Source: Phoronis australis
Taxonomy: Eukaryota; Phoronida; Phoronidae
Assembly: GCA_002633005.1 (NCBI GenBank)
Contig: NMRA01000457.1
Location: forward strand, 1 to 37,008
Direction of reading: 5' to 3'
DNA: 37,008 nt
Of this stretch, positions 1 to 10,081 are shown in pieces. Within the stretch, counting starts at the first letter, position 1. Each line of letters opens with the position of its first letter. A model generated the notes under the pieces. That model ran no database searches and was not told where the DNA came from. It saw only the letters and a program-made list of their open reading frames with translations. The position numbers and the translations under genes are program-made.

Positions 1-1590
1 GGTGAGTCACAACCCAACCGAGTTCAGAACGCGTCCGGGCGAAGCCTGACCTCACTCCGGTTGAAGGTCACCCGAGTCCTGACTGAGGCTGAAGTTCGTT
101 CGATAGGACGTTGGATTCGATCAGCACTGTACATGTGTATGCAATTGGCATTGCTCAGTTGCGTTGCGTTCCTGCAGGCATACAGGGTACACTCAAATGT
201 TCTAGAATAAACGTCACGGCAAACGGTATCCTTTTGCAAAATAATTGATAGAGCTTTGATTATTACGATATCAACGATGCTGCAGAAATAGTGAACCAAA
301 AATAACCATTAAATAAGTGCACTGTAGCTACATGTAGATCATAACACAGACGCAAACAAGGTTATTAATGTTCAAGTGTTGTCTCTCGTTTTCGAACAAA
401 TCCGTCCCAGGGCGACTGTGAAGGCTTTAATTCATGGTTCTTAAACACATCATGTAAATCACAAAGCAATAAGTATTTTGCCCCGATTAGAAGAGCAACC
501 GAGAACATAGACAAATGAATATGAGAATATTGACTTCTAATGAAATATTTTGTCGGCTTCTCGCTAAGATTCCTGGCGTCATCTGAACAATGAATTCCCG
601 AGGTCACCTAATGTGATTGAAACGAATCTATAGACCTAACTCACGCGGCGGACATTAAAATCCAAAACGAGGCTCACTGCGATAGACAAAGCGGAAGTTG
701 ATATTGCGTGAGTCAAAGGGTCTGTCTTTTGAGTCCAACCTGGGTATTAATATCTTTAAAATGTGTCGATAATTAACCACAGAGACGTAGAAAAATACAT
801 TAGAGACTTAGTCAATGCACTAAAGAGGGTATAAGTTTTTTTTCGGAAAACTAGGTTCGAAACATGAAAAGTAAATATTAGCAAACTGCGGCGATCGTAG
901 TGTTACGGATTAGGTTATTATGCTGAATGCAGGGATGCATTTCTTCTTGTAAATTGCTGATAAAATGCTTTCTATACGAATCAGGTCATCTGTTTGTACT
1001 GTTGACGAGTTGAAGATATATTCGACAGTGGTGGCTCATCTTATTTTGCAGTCATGTGCAGTCACATCTGGTTTAATTTGTTGATAAAGAATATTAACAG
1101 CAAGCATAGCCAAGGCCCTGGTGAGGTAGGGACTACCGGGACTAAGAGTTGATTTGCCATTGATCTGAAAGAATAACTGATGCTATTAAATATATTTTTT
1201 ATTAAAATAAAAAAACAGTCTCGTAATTGAAAATAAAAATTATTTGACCATTTTTTAAATTTTGAAAGAAAATTAAAAACGAGCACAGTCCCAGAAATCA
1301 CTTTCGCATCATATTCAGGTTCTCATTCACTCCCTTGCACATATTCACAAGTAAATATTTGATCATAAATTCTACTTTCTTGGTTTTAATAATTCTTACC
1401 TCTATTTCATGTGTTATAGGTTCCAAATATCAAACCTCGACCAAGTTGAATTTTAAAAATTAAAAAACCTATTTTGTTCGTCCAAAGCATAACCTCGTTT
1501 TAGAGCTCAATTTCAGTTAACTGGACAGAGTAGGCATAGTTATCATGTTTCTTCAGGTGCCTCGTTCATGAAAGGGAAAAGGTGCATGGG
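1..1590. other. Intergenic, no gene recognised
   Basis: AT-rich sequence with only short shadow-like frames on both strands. I see no conserved protein motif, RNA gene or repeat boundary. Upstream exons of an unseen gene cannot be excluded. Confidence 0.5.
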
Positions 1591-1726
1591 CGGTGCACCA
1601 TAGGGGGCTGGAGGGCTATACCCCCACTTTTTCAGTGCTAGGCCGCACGTGATCCACAGTCGGTGCAGCACAGGGAGCTGAAGGGGCTTTAGCCTCCCAC
1701 TTTTTTCAGTGCTGCGCCGCCCATGA
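1591..1726. repeat. Imperfect tandem repeat, 2 x ~70 bp
   Basis: Two diverged copies with a period of 70 bp. The first begins CGGTGCACCATAGG at 1591 and the second CGGTGCAGCACAGG at 1661. Both then carry a GGGCT core, a short C-run, a CACTTTTTTCAGTGCT-like segment and end near GGCCGC. Each unit is partly self-complementary, which suggests a transposon-end or MITE origin, but no outer boundary or target duplication is visible. Confidence 0.6.
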
Positions 1727-2969
1727 GATGCCTGTGCTTTCCAGGTCTGAGAGGGGAATTTTTTCGCCGAGTAAGAGGAAAAATCTACCTCCTCTCATGG
1801 ACTTTGCCTCAAGTAGCATTTTGTGCTCTTTCAAATTGTCACCTGTGTGGTTACAGGTGATTTGAACTTCGGTGAGAACTTTTCAATCTCTAGGGGAATA
1901 GACTCGTTGGGAGAATTTCGGTGGCCTTTTCAATATTTTTGAGAGGGAAATAGGGCGGATATTCGGCCCCAAAATCGAATAGAGAGATTGAGGTCCTTGT
2001 CCTTTTTGGAAAGAAAAATGCATCGTCTTTCAACCGTAGGCATGAAAACACAGCCTGGATGGTCGAAGATTCTCCGGTTGTTAACCGAGATGGGACAAAA
2101 TATTATCTAGGCCCACCTGTTACTTTTCGAACTAAGCATTTATAAAGTTTAAACGGACCTATTTTCTTTCGTCTTTACGTATAGCATGCGACTCAACGCT
2201 TCCGAATCTCAACGTCCTTAGGAATTGTAAAACAGACGGTTGAATGTCCTTATTTTTGTAGCCGTTCCAGCAACGTGGAATACAACTATGCCAAAAAGCC
2301 AACTGTCAGCGTGAATTAGGTCTATATCATTGGTTTACATGTTGGTCACACTTGGGTGTTGAACAACACCTGTGGACCGTTCTTACAAAACAGCTCATGA
2401 AATTCTAATTAGAACTTTCAGTTTGAACTGACCGAGGCATTGTTTACATCCCAATTTCTTGGAAAACCATATTTCTTATTGCCTACTACTTCATTTTACC
2501 AGTATAGCACCAGAAAGACTTTAATAAAGAGACATTATCAAAAAGAACGTTTCGTAAATTACACTTTTCTATGTTTTGCGTTTAACGGTGACTCACAAAA
2601 AGTGAAGTGCAATGCCACTCAACTACGGCAGATATTTGTGGCGCACGTGCAGAACTTCAAAAAAAGTATTCTGCATGCGGCATGAGCGTCATTTGGGTGA
2701 GGCTTTTAAAACTAGACTTGGTCTACACCTCAAATCTCGTTTCACAAATCTCTTATCTGAAAAGAATCAGGTATTTATATATTTGACCACAGACAACTTT
2801 AATCAGCCCTCGACTATATACTATAGTAAAGAGAAAGCTAAGTATACAAGTGCTATCCAATAAGGCCGCCCGCCTCTCACTTCCGGAATAACTCAAAGGG
2901 TGTCAAATCTGGAAGTAATTTAGTTGGACATTTTATCTGCGACTGCAGCACGTTCACTTCTTACATTTA
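1727..2969. other. Intergenic, no gene recognised
   Basis: Two overlapping short plus-strand frames (about 81-83 codons) at 2440-2863 show no recognisable domain and are treated as chance frames. Nothing else is supported here. Confidence 0.4.
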
Positions 2970-3239
2970 ATGACACCAACTCCACTCTGTGAGGAGAGCT
3001 CAACTGATAATGATTTTACCAGGGAATTGACAATGGAGGATTTTTTGTTTGATGCTTTTGATTTTGTATATAGGAATATTAGCCATCATAAAGAGAAGAG
3101 TAACGTTACTGCCGCTTGCCATACACAATGTGAAGCAAGAGTTGGTGCTCTAATTGCCATTGGTATGTTTGGCAAATCCTTGGCTTGCAGTGTAGTGAGT
3201 TCTATTGATTACGATAAGAATGCAACTGGAGATTTATAA
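2970..3239 (+). CDS. Unrecognised 89-codon ORF, possible exon
   Basis: An ATG-initiated open frame of 89 codons ending at TAA. The translation is of balanced composition, with an acidic N-terminal third (MEDFLFDAFDF), three cysteines and an alternating hydrophobic stretch (GALIAIGMFG). I do not recognise the family. A GTATGT donor-like site lies inside the frame near 3162, so part of it could be an exon with the rest intronic. There are no coding neighbours within 1.8 kb on either side and no evident promoter. It may be a chance ORF or a relic, and I report it only because its composition looks more protein-like than the other short frames nearby. Confidence 0.18.
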   Translation: MTPTPLCEESSTDNDFTRELTMEDFLFDAFDFVYRNISHHKEKSNVTAACHTQCEARVGALIAIGMFGKSLACSVVSSIDYDKNATGDL

Positions 3240-4755
3240 TCCTCGTTGTTATTGCCAATGACTCACTCAATGGGAAACTCGATGCTTTTCAAAGAAGTGG
3301 TCTGCGTGACCTGAAGTGTAGGGGTGCATTGCCCGGTTATATGAAACAGTCCCAAGGTGTGACTTCGCTACGGGCCTAAATCTTTGTCATTGTTCAATCA
3401 CAAATGTTATTTTTGCTATTACTTATCTTTATATTGATGGCTCGTCCAATAATATGCCTGAAAGCTGAGCACTTATGTCAAAGAGGGACGTAGGCCTTAA
3501 ATTAGAACCGTAGATAGAAATGACCATGATTATTTTCAAAAATACTGAGAATTTACTCTCGGTGTGTATACTTCAATCCAAAAACTGGATTCACAAATGT
3601 ACACAAAATATTACTACAAAATTCAATCAGTGCTGGCATAAGTCCACACATGCGATACAAGTTTATGGAACAATTACGTAGAGTCCCTGATTGGAATGAT
3701 TTCATACAACTGTGTACAGAAGCCGACAAGAGGATCGTGAGATTGGGCTCAGTACCAATATTCTGATAATTATATCGTCGACACTGTGAAATATTTCTTA
3801 ATTGCAGCTAACATGGTCTAGAGAAGTTGGTAGACACAGATACTGAGTGTTTCATTGGAGGTTTATTTACGTGAGCTTTCCCAACATTTCTCAGCTTTAT
3901 GAATTAATTGCATCATGCCGCCATCAAAGTGCCTCTGTTGCGGGTGGAATAACGAAATTGTCTACTGCCTCAAAATAAAAGTGAAATGTCGGAAGGCCTG
4001 ATACCTGAAGTGACGTGTTTGGTGTGAAATTATTAATTAACGGGGAAATTTTACGGCAGCGGATAACAATGAAGGGAGGTAAGAAGGGAGGATAGAAAGT
4101 GCGTTGGAATCGAGGACTGGAACTGATGCCATCCCGAGCATTTCTGAAACTTTCGACAGAGAACTAATTTAAAAATGTAACGAAGTTTAATGCACCTGGA
4201 AAAACTCTCAGTGACCCTGCGGGCGTTTCCTCCTAATTAAAAGCGGATAAAATTCCCATCTTTCACCACAAAAACATTTGATTTAGACCAGTTGCCGTTA
4301 TTAAATCAGCCAGAATTATTCATTAGTAAAATAGAACAGACTGGATAAGCAGCAACTCCTCTTCTTTACAGTTTCTTTTAAAGGAGTAATCACAAGCTTT
4401 GTACTCTTCTCGACAATCCGTCCACCCAAGGCGTCTGCAAGCCTACACGTATGAAGGTTGGCCATCAACAACTACTTTAACGATAGACAGTAGAGCATAT
4501 TTCACAACACAGTGTTATTATACAAACGTTCCAAAAATGTTTAACTTCAAATATTAAATTTGGTTGACAAGTTATCAAGGCGTTCAACAGGGCTGACGTC
4601 TGTACACTGCAATGCATTAGATTGCAAGTACGACGAAAGACCATCCACAGAACGGAAACAGTGAGTTAATTGTGCCGCTATTCAACAGCCCATCTTCGCG
4701 CCGCCGAGTTAGAGTGCATGATTTCAATAGCTGCCATTCTGATGTGTCGTAATAT
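3240..4755. other. Intergenic, upstream of TRIM-A; no gene recognised
   Basis: No recognisable frame or repeat. The promoter and any 5' non-coding exon of TRIM-A should lie in or near this stretch, but no element stands out well enough to place it. Confidence 0.4.
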
Positions 4756-4761
4756 AGTAGT

Positions 4762-5121
4762 CAGCTCTTCTCGAGCTTTTTAGGAATTAAGAAACTAGGT
4801 CTCTATGGAAAGCTTTTCCTGTTGATTTTTAAATTCACTCTGGTGCGGGGAAATTGAATGTCCCTGAGGCTCTGAAGAGATTGATAGCCATGGGGGCTTC
4901 AAGACGAAAGTTTGCAGTTTCCACTTACAGTCTATTTGACGCAACGCTACTGTTGACTAGGGTAAAGATTGGCATTTGGAACCCTTACACGTTGAGCAAT
5001 AGATGTACACAACCGCTTTGTACTTTTAAACACGATACTACATGTAAATGACTTCAATTGCTCACACTTCAATAACAGTATTGGTTTGCATTTTTAATAG
5101 CGCTGTAATTTATTTTTACAG
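4762..5121 (+). repeat. TRIM-A 5' flank/intron, duplicated at 29.4-30.7 kb
   Basis: This segment is closely matched by 29423-29649 plus 30615-30746. Shared landmarks are CAGCTCTTCTCGAGC, then GAAGAGATTGATA, GATTGGCATTTGGA, GTTGAGCAATAGATGTACAC and the terminal TTTATTTTTACAG acceptor (AG at 5120-5121). It probably contains a 5' non-coding exon and/or intron of TRIM-A. The duplicate is interrupted by an insertion just after GGCATTTGGAGCCCTTA, so this copy serves as the empty-site reference. Confidence 0.75.
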
Positions 5122-5126
5122 ACGGT

Positions 5127-7043
5127 ATGGCGCATTGCAAAGACATCCGCGAACGTCATCGAATACTTGAATGTCCCATTTGCTTGGAACGCATCAAAGA
5201 TCCCCGAATGTTGCTCTGCCTTCACTCGTTCTGTGAAGAATGTATTGGACGGCACATGGAAGAAAGACAAGAGAACGGCTCTTTCCCGTGTCCGTTGTGC
5301 AACACCAAGTTCAAGGTACCACAAGATGGCGCAACAGGCTTCAAGCGGAACAAATACTTCGAAGCAATAAGTGAATTATTCCCTGAGTCTTCAAAGGTGA
5401 AATGTGAAATCTGTCGACTCCGTGGTTTGCACAGTTACGCAATATCCATGTGTATCAACTGCACGGAGGGTCTTTGTCAACAATGCGCACAGTATCATTG
5501 TTTCACGAAGGCTTCTTTGGATCATATGGTAGTAAAATTGGAAGATGTCAGAAACGGCCAACACATTGAAGAAATCCTCCGTTTTCAGTATTTCCAATGT
5601 CGCGACCACCCTACGGAGGAACTAAAGATTTATTGTGAAGACTGCAAAACCTGTCTATGCGTGGTGGAACACGATCATCACAAAAAGGTTAATGTGAAGA
5701 AGGCCGCTGCGAATGTTAGTGACGTCCTGGAGAAATTATTGGTACCATGGAGACAGACTACAGAGCATCACTCAGCACTGTCAGCCGAGAGGAAGAGGGT
5801 TTTGGACAACCTGGATCAGCAAGAAGAGCAACTCATTCATCAAGCAAAGAAGATTTTCAACGATTTCAAGGACAAGATACTGCAGGAAATTGTAGTTAAA
5901 GAAAAGCAGTCCATTGATGATATTAAAGAACAGGTTGCTGAAGCACGCACACAAGCTGAAGAGGAGCACAAAAAGGCAGAAACATCTGCAAGTTCATCCA
6001 AGCAGACACTGGAATATGTAGAGAATATTCTACAATCAGCGCAAGATGTTGAAAAATTGCAACAGTTTCAAGATATAAGATCGCGTCTTGAGGCTTTGGA
6101 CACTGGGAAAGTGGAAAATGAAGTGATAGTACATCTGGTTAAATTACAGCCCGATAGTCTGGAAGTGCCCAGCGTATCGGTGAGTGCAGTGAGGAAATGT
6201 TTGGAGAAGCAAGTCGGAAAACCACTTCTGAAGGAACAGGCTGCTCATACACTGTGCTTCAACTCAATGCTGCCTGGAGAGCCAGGAGACTGTAACTATG
6301 GGCTGGCAGTTAATGACAAATGGTTCATTACAACCAGTCAGAAGAAGGTGAAGTTCTTTGACAGAGTCAATGGAGAATTTATGTTTGAGGTGAACCAAGA
6401 TCAACATGAACTGGACTATGCAATGTCTGTAACTTGTAACAAGAAGGGCGAGATATTTGTCACTGATCAAGGTACTCACGTTGTGGTGAAGTACAATGAG
6501 AAAGGTCAGTTCATGAAGGTCAGTGCACCAGACATGTACAGTAAAGATTGGGGTGCTATGGTATGTCATGGGGACGAACTTATTTTGACGGATAAATATG
6601 GTGGAAGAGTGCTTATGGTTGACTCTGATTGTAACATTACTCAAGTGATTAATAAAGAGTCACTTGGACTGAGTGAGTTCTTACCAGCGTTTGTGTGTAT
6701 AGACAACGACGGACATCTGGTAGTGGGTGATCACATAGAAAGTTCATGTAGGATACACGTGATTGACTACAAAAAATCAATAGTCATCAAAACATGTGAA
6801 CACCTTGATTCATTTCCATTCGGTGTATGTGTGGATGAGTGGGGACACATTCTCGTTGCTTTCCGTGAAACAAGCCAGGTGGTGTTGATATCAGACGAGT
6901 CCAAGCAAGCGCGCGTTATCGCCACGAGTGATGAAGTCAGCCGCCCCACTGATCTTGCTGTGACAGGTCCAGGAGAAGTTGCTGCATTGGAGGAGAAAAC
7001 TGGCAACGTGAAATTGTTCAAATACGCGGACTTCTTAGATTGA
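5127..7043 (+). CDS. TRIM-A: RING/B-box/coiled-coil/NHL-like E3 ligase
   Basis: A 638-aa tripartite-motif protein, a likely cytosolic ubiquitin ligase by family. The RING C3HC4 ligands are Cys16, Cys19, Cys31, His33, Cys36, Cys39, Cys55 and Cys58. B-box 1 has Cys93, Cys96, Cys109, Cys112, Cys117, Cys120, His124 and His133. B-box 2 spans about 158-185 (Cys158, His161, Cys170, Cys173, Cys178, His182, His185). It lacks the Leu-Cys-Ala-Met segment found in both relatives in this window, so one zinc ligand is missing. A coiled coil covers about 190-320. Residues ~370-638 form repeated beta-propeller-like units (for example GEIFVTDQGTHVVVKY), as in TRIM2/3/56/71-type NHL proteins. The start is the first ATG, 5 nt after a splice acceptor (AG at 5120-5121), so the whole protein is in one exon and the 5' UTR is spliced. 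The exact orthologue and substrates are unknown. Confidence 0.93.
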   Translation: MAHCKDIRERHRILECPICLERIKDPRMLLCLHSFCEECIGRHMEERQENGSFPCPLCNTKFKVPQDGATGFKRNKYFEAISELFPESSKVKCEICRLRGLHSYAISMCINCTEGLCQQCAQYHCFTKASLDHMVVKLEDVRNGQHIEEILRFQYFQCRDHPTEELKIYCEDCKTCLCVVEHDHHKKVNVKKAAANVSDVLEKLLVPWRQTTEHHSALSAERKRVLDNLDQQEEQLIHQAKKIFNDFKDKILQEIVVKEKQSIDDIKEQVAEARTQAEEEHKKAETSASSSKQTLEYVENILQSAQDVEKLQQFQDIRSRLEALDTGKVENEVIVHLVKLQPDSLEVPSVSVSAVRKCLEKQVGKPLLKEQAAHTLCFNSMLPGEPGDCNYGLAVNDKWFITTSQKKVKFFDRVNGEFMFEVNQDQHELDYAMSVTCNKKGEIFVTDQGTHVVVKYNEKGQFMKVSAPDMYSKDWGAMVCHGDELILTDKYGGRVLMVDSDCNITQVINKESLGLSEFLPAFVCIDNDGHLVVGDHIESSCRIHVIDYKKSIVIKTCEHLDSFPFGVCVDEWGHILVAFRETSQVVLISDESKQARVIATSDEVSRPTDLAVTGPGEVAALEEKTGNVKLFKYADFLD

Positions 7044-7670
7044 TCCCGTGATTCAACCCAGCTCTCATCAATTCCTTCCACTAATATCGCCTTGTAGTCA
7101 ACCCCGCGGCTTTCCATATTTTGTGTTTGCATTGTCTCCTTTATGTTTAACAGCAGACTTTTGTATCAAACTGATGTATTTGGCCCAATCAGTTGAAGCT
7201 GTAGTTTTTGTGCCCCCCCCCCCCAAAGGCAGTTGCAGTTTTCTTGGTTAGTAAGGCGTACATATATTTGCCATGACGACGATAGAATATTGGATCCTGT
7301 ACACCAAACCACCCCCGATTTGTTGCTTTCACTTAAGTCTTTGTGAAATTAACGCTGGTTTTCCATAATTTGTGTGTGCATTATATGTGTTATGTTCATT
7401 ACAAGATAGGTGTATGTCCAATCATTTTGTTGCTTATTTTAAAGTTACATTTTTAGTTTCTTTCCGCCAAACTATGGTAGTCTCGCCATAATTATGGTAG
7501 ACAACTGATTTCATTAGTGTATCTTATTATGTAAACGTCGGAGGTCGGTTTGATAAGCAGTATCTTAAATGTGTGTTGCCTTTGTATTTAAACTCACGTA
7601 AGCAACATTGCACTTGTCAACTGACCGTTCCCTCAAGTTAAAAAATCATTGTATATTATAGTATTGTCAG

Positions 7671-7676
7671 AATAAA
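7671..7676 (+). terminator. Candidate poly(A) signal for TRIM-A
   Basis: A canonical AATAAA 628 nt past the TRIM-A stop, in AT-rich sequence. It would give a 3' UTR of about 0.65 kb, which includes a 12-C homopolymer (7213-7224). Position and motif are the only evidence. Confidence 0.4.
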
Positions 7677-8069
7677 TATTGATTAAGTAATTAGTAAGAA
7701 TAGATCCATTTTAAGTAGCCCGAAATTTGTGCATATGTACTTTTAAATCATGGGGTCAAACTTGTTGACATGTACTTTAACGTCAAAATCTATGTTTAGA
7801 TGGTGTTTACAACTTTGGGTTCTGGGCTCAAAGCACTCTAGAGATTCTAAAAGATTTTGAGAACAAATTGTAACAGCCAATTATATGATTGGATATGATC
7901 GTGTGGTTTTTATTAGCCAATCACTAAATAAGTAGAATATTATACTATGGGCTAAAATCAACAAAATAGTCAGATGTGCAATAGTAGTTGAAGCATAAAG
8001 ACTTGCCACGGTGTACAGAGGCAATTGTACAACAGAGCCATCTCGTGGAAGAATCTAGAAAGTATTTTG

Positions 8070-9811
8070 GCAGTGGCAGATCTACGGGGGGGGGGGGGTT
8101 CCGGGGGTTTAAACCCCCCTCGGGCCAGGACCCAAAAATTAAAAACAAAAACAAAAACGTCTCCAGCAAAACAAAAACGGCACCGCCAGCGTGTGTAAAC
8201 CCCGAGTAAACCAACTTGGAAAAAATGAGGTGGGGGTTCACTCTGAAAATATATTTTTTGCATTGTGAATTGCTGTTATGAAAATGAACGCGTTTCCAGT
8301 CTTCGTGGCTCATCGGCAAAACCCCGGAGATCAAATGTGCGCGCGCTTCCGACGACACTTCTGAAGTAGCCAAGCATTTTAGATGGATCCACCGCTGAAA
8401 GAGCAGCTCTATAGCTGATTTCTTTAGGTAACTAGTTTCTTTACTCTAAGATATGTTTTGATTTGATTAGGGGAAATACTGTGGTGCCGCAACCCTGATC
8501 TTCAGGCGAATTGACGGGCAACGTTTTTACCTCATCTGTCATGCCGTGTCATCCTATTACACCCCGCACGTTTGTAACTCGAATTTGACTGGTGTATTGT
8601 AAAGTTGTCTTGCGTAATATCATACAGTGTACATGTACATGTAATATTTTTGAAAAAAAAAACTCGTTTTCCGAAGAAATGCTATTGTGGCGGGCGCCGT
8701 GGTCTGGTCGCGAGTCTGTTTGAAGATCATGGCACTATAGCAAGTTATGTTTATACAAGGAATGACCAAGGCAGCACTCACATTAACAAAGTGACCGCAT
8801 TCGCGAACAGTGTACAGTACCAGAAATTGTGGGAGGCTGTATTTTCACAACAAAGTCTTGCGGGACTCGTGCGATGTTCAATGGGCCTTCTAAGGAGCCC
8901 TAGTGCAGACCTAAACACCTACCGTCTTTCTACCTGCAATAAGCACCACTGAGGTTTTCTATACTGGGAATTTCCTCAGAAAGGCCCATCCGACGAAACG
9001 TCCATGCCCATGGGCATTTATTTGATGTTGGTACTTCGGGTTTCAAGCGTTCACACATTGGGACGTTTATTTCGAAAATTGCAAGAGATGCAAATGGGTC
9101 CTGGGATACATCGTCAAGGTTTGAAGTAGTCCATGATGAACGGAACAAATTTAGTTGCGCATGCTGTAATTAAGTCTTTTGAATGGACTTGGTAACCTCA
9201 GGGGGCTTAGTGCCAACTGAGCTGCGAAACGAGATGCTGCATTGTAGAGGTGGACAAGCTCATTGACACAACAGTTGACGAAATGCAAGCGTTGGGAACA
9301 AACGTCGAAGATATCTGAGTAGAATGGTTCTAAGACAAGCAAACCATTGGATCCGATATACAGATTCCTCGACAGTCTAGACAGCAGGAAGATAGGACCA
9401 ACGTTCCTGGAGAAACACCCAGGTAATAAGTTATAATTATTCACAGTTTGTAACAATGTCGGTTTTTTATGCTTGTGTACAATGAAAACGAAATAGAAAT
9501 TATTTTTATACATGCCATATTTACCCAGTACACCAGAGGGTCTACCAGCGCACAGAAACTGATTCTGGTTTGTATTTTCACATGAGTCTATCTGCTTCAT
9601 ATCCAAAATCTTATTTCACGTAGTGCGTAGTTAAATCTGTACCCAATACTTGTTTCTTCCAGTGAGTACTACAGAACGGTGCGAAAACCCTTCCTTGACA
9701 ACCTCTCGCAGCAGTTGACCACCAGATGTGTATAAACTACACGCGCCTCGGATTCGACCTTTGCGGGAATCCTAAACCCCTCCCTTACTGAAAACGTAGA
9801 TCCGCCACTGC
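8070..9811. mobile_element. DNA transposon copy A with CAGTGGCRGATCTAC inverted ends
   Basis: The left end CAGTGGCAGATCTAC (followed by a G-run) and the right end GTAGATCCGCCACTG are inverted repeats of about 15 bp with one mismatch, bounding ~1.74 kb. The first ~727 bp recur at 17440-18166 in opposite orientation at high identity. Two internal frames exist, plus strand 8605-8952 and minus strand 9151-9606 (151 codons), but neither shows a transposase motif I recognise. Flanks TATTTTGG and CTTGGCAA do not form a clean target duplication. CAGTGGCGG-type ends recall hAT-like non-autonomous elements; that superfamily assignment is only a guess. Confidence 0.7.
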
Positions 9812-10051
9812 TTGGCAAAGGCAAGGGTTAACGAACAGGAAGTTAACTAAGAGCTTGTCACTTGCATCGTGGGTAGTAAGATACTACCTGAAGTCTTGCG
9901 TCACCAGCCAGAGACTGTGACCAGCAAGAAGAATCGCGGGTAGCAGAAACTGTCTGCAAGTGTTGCATCACCACAGACGGTGACCAGCAAGTACGCTGTC
10001 GCTATACAGTGTGTGTAGTTCGAAGATTCACCAACAGGACAGTCATCCAAC

Positions 10052-10079
10052 ATGTGGAGAGTCCTAGCTTGGATACCAG
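10052..10079 (+). CDS. Candidate first coding exon (signal-peptide-like start)
   Basis: ATG followed by eight codons (MWRVLAWIP) then CCAG|GTAAGA, a near-consensus splice donor at 10080. The short hydrophobic start would suit the beginning of a secretory signal peptide. Upstream (9850-10050) is a leader-like stretch with two loosely related GTGACCAGCAAG-bearing segments and no competing long frame. I could not find a matching downstream exon, so this rests on the ATG, composition and donor only. Chance occurrence or a transposon-derived leader are live alternatives. Confidence 0.22.
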
Positions 10080-10081
10080 GT

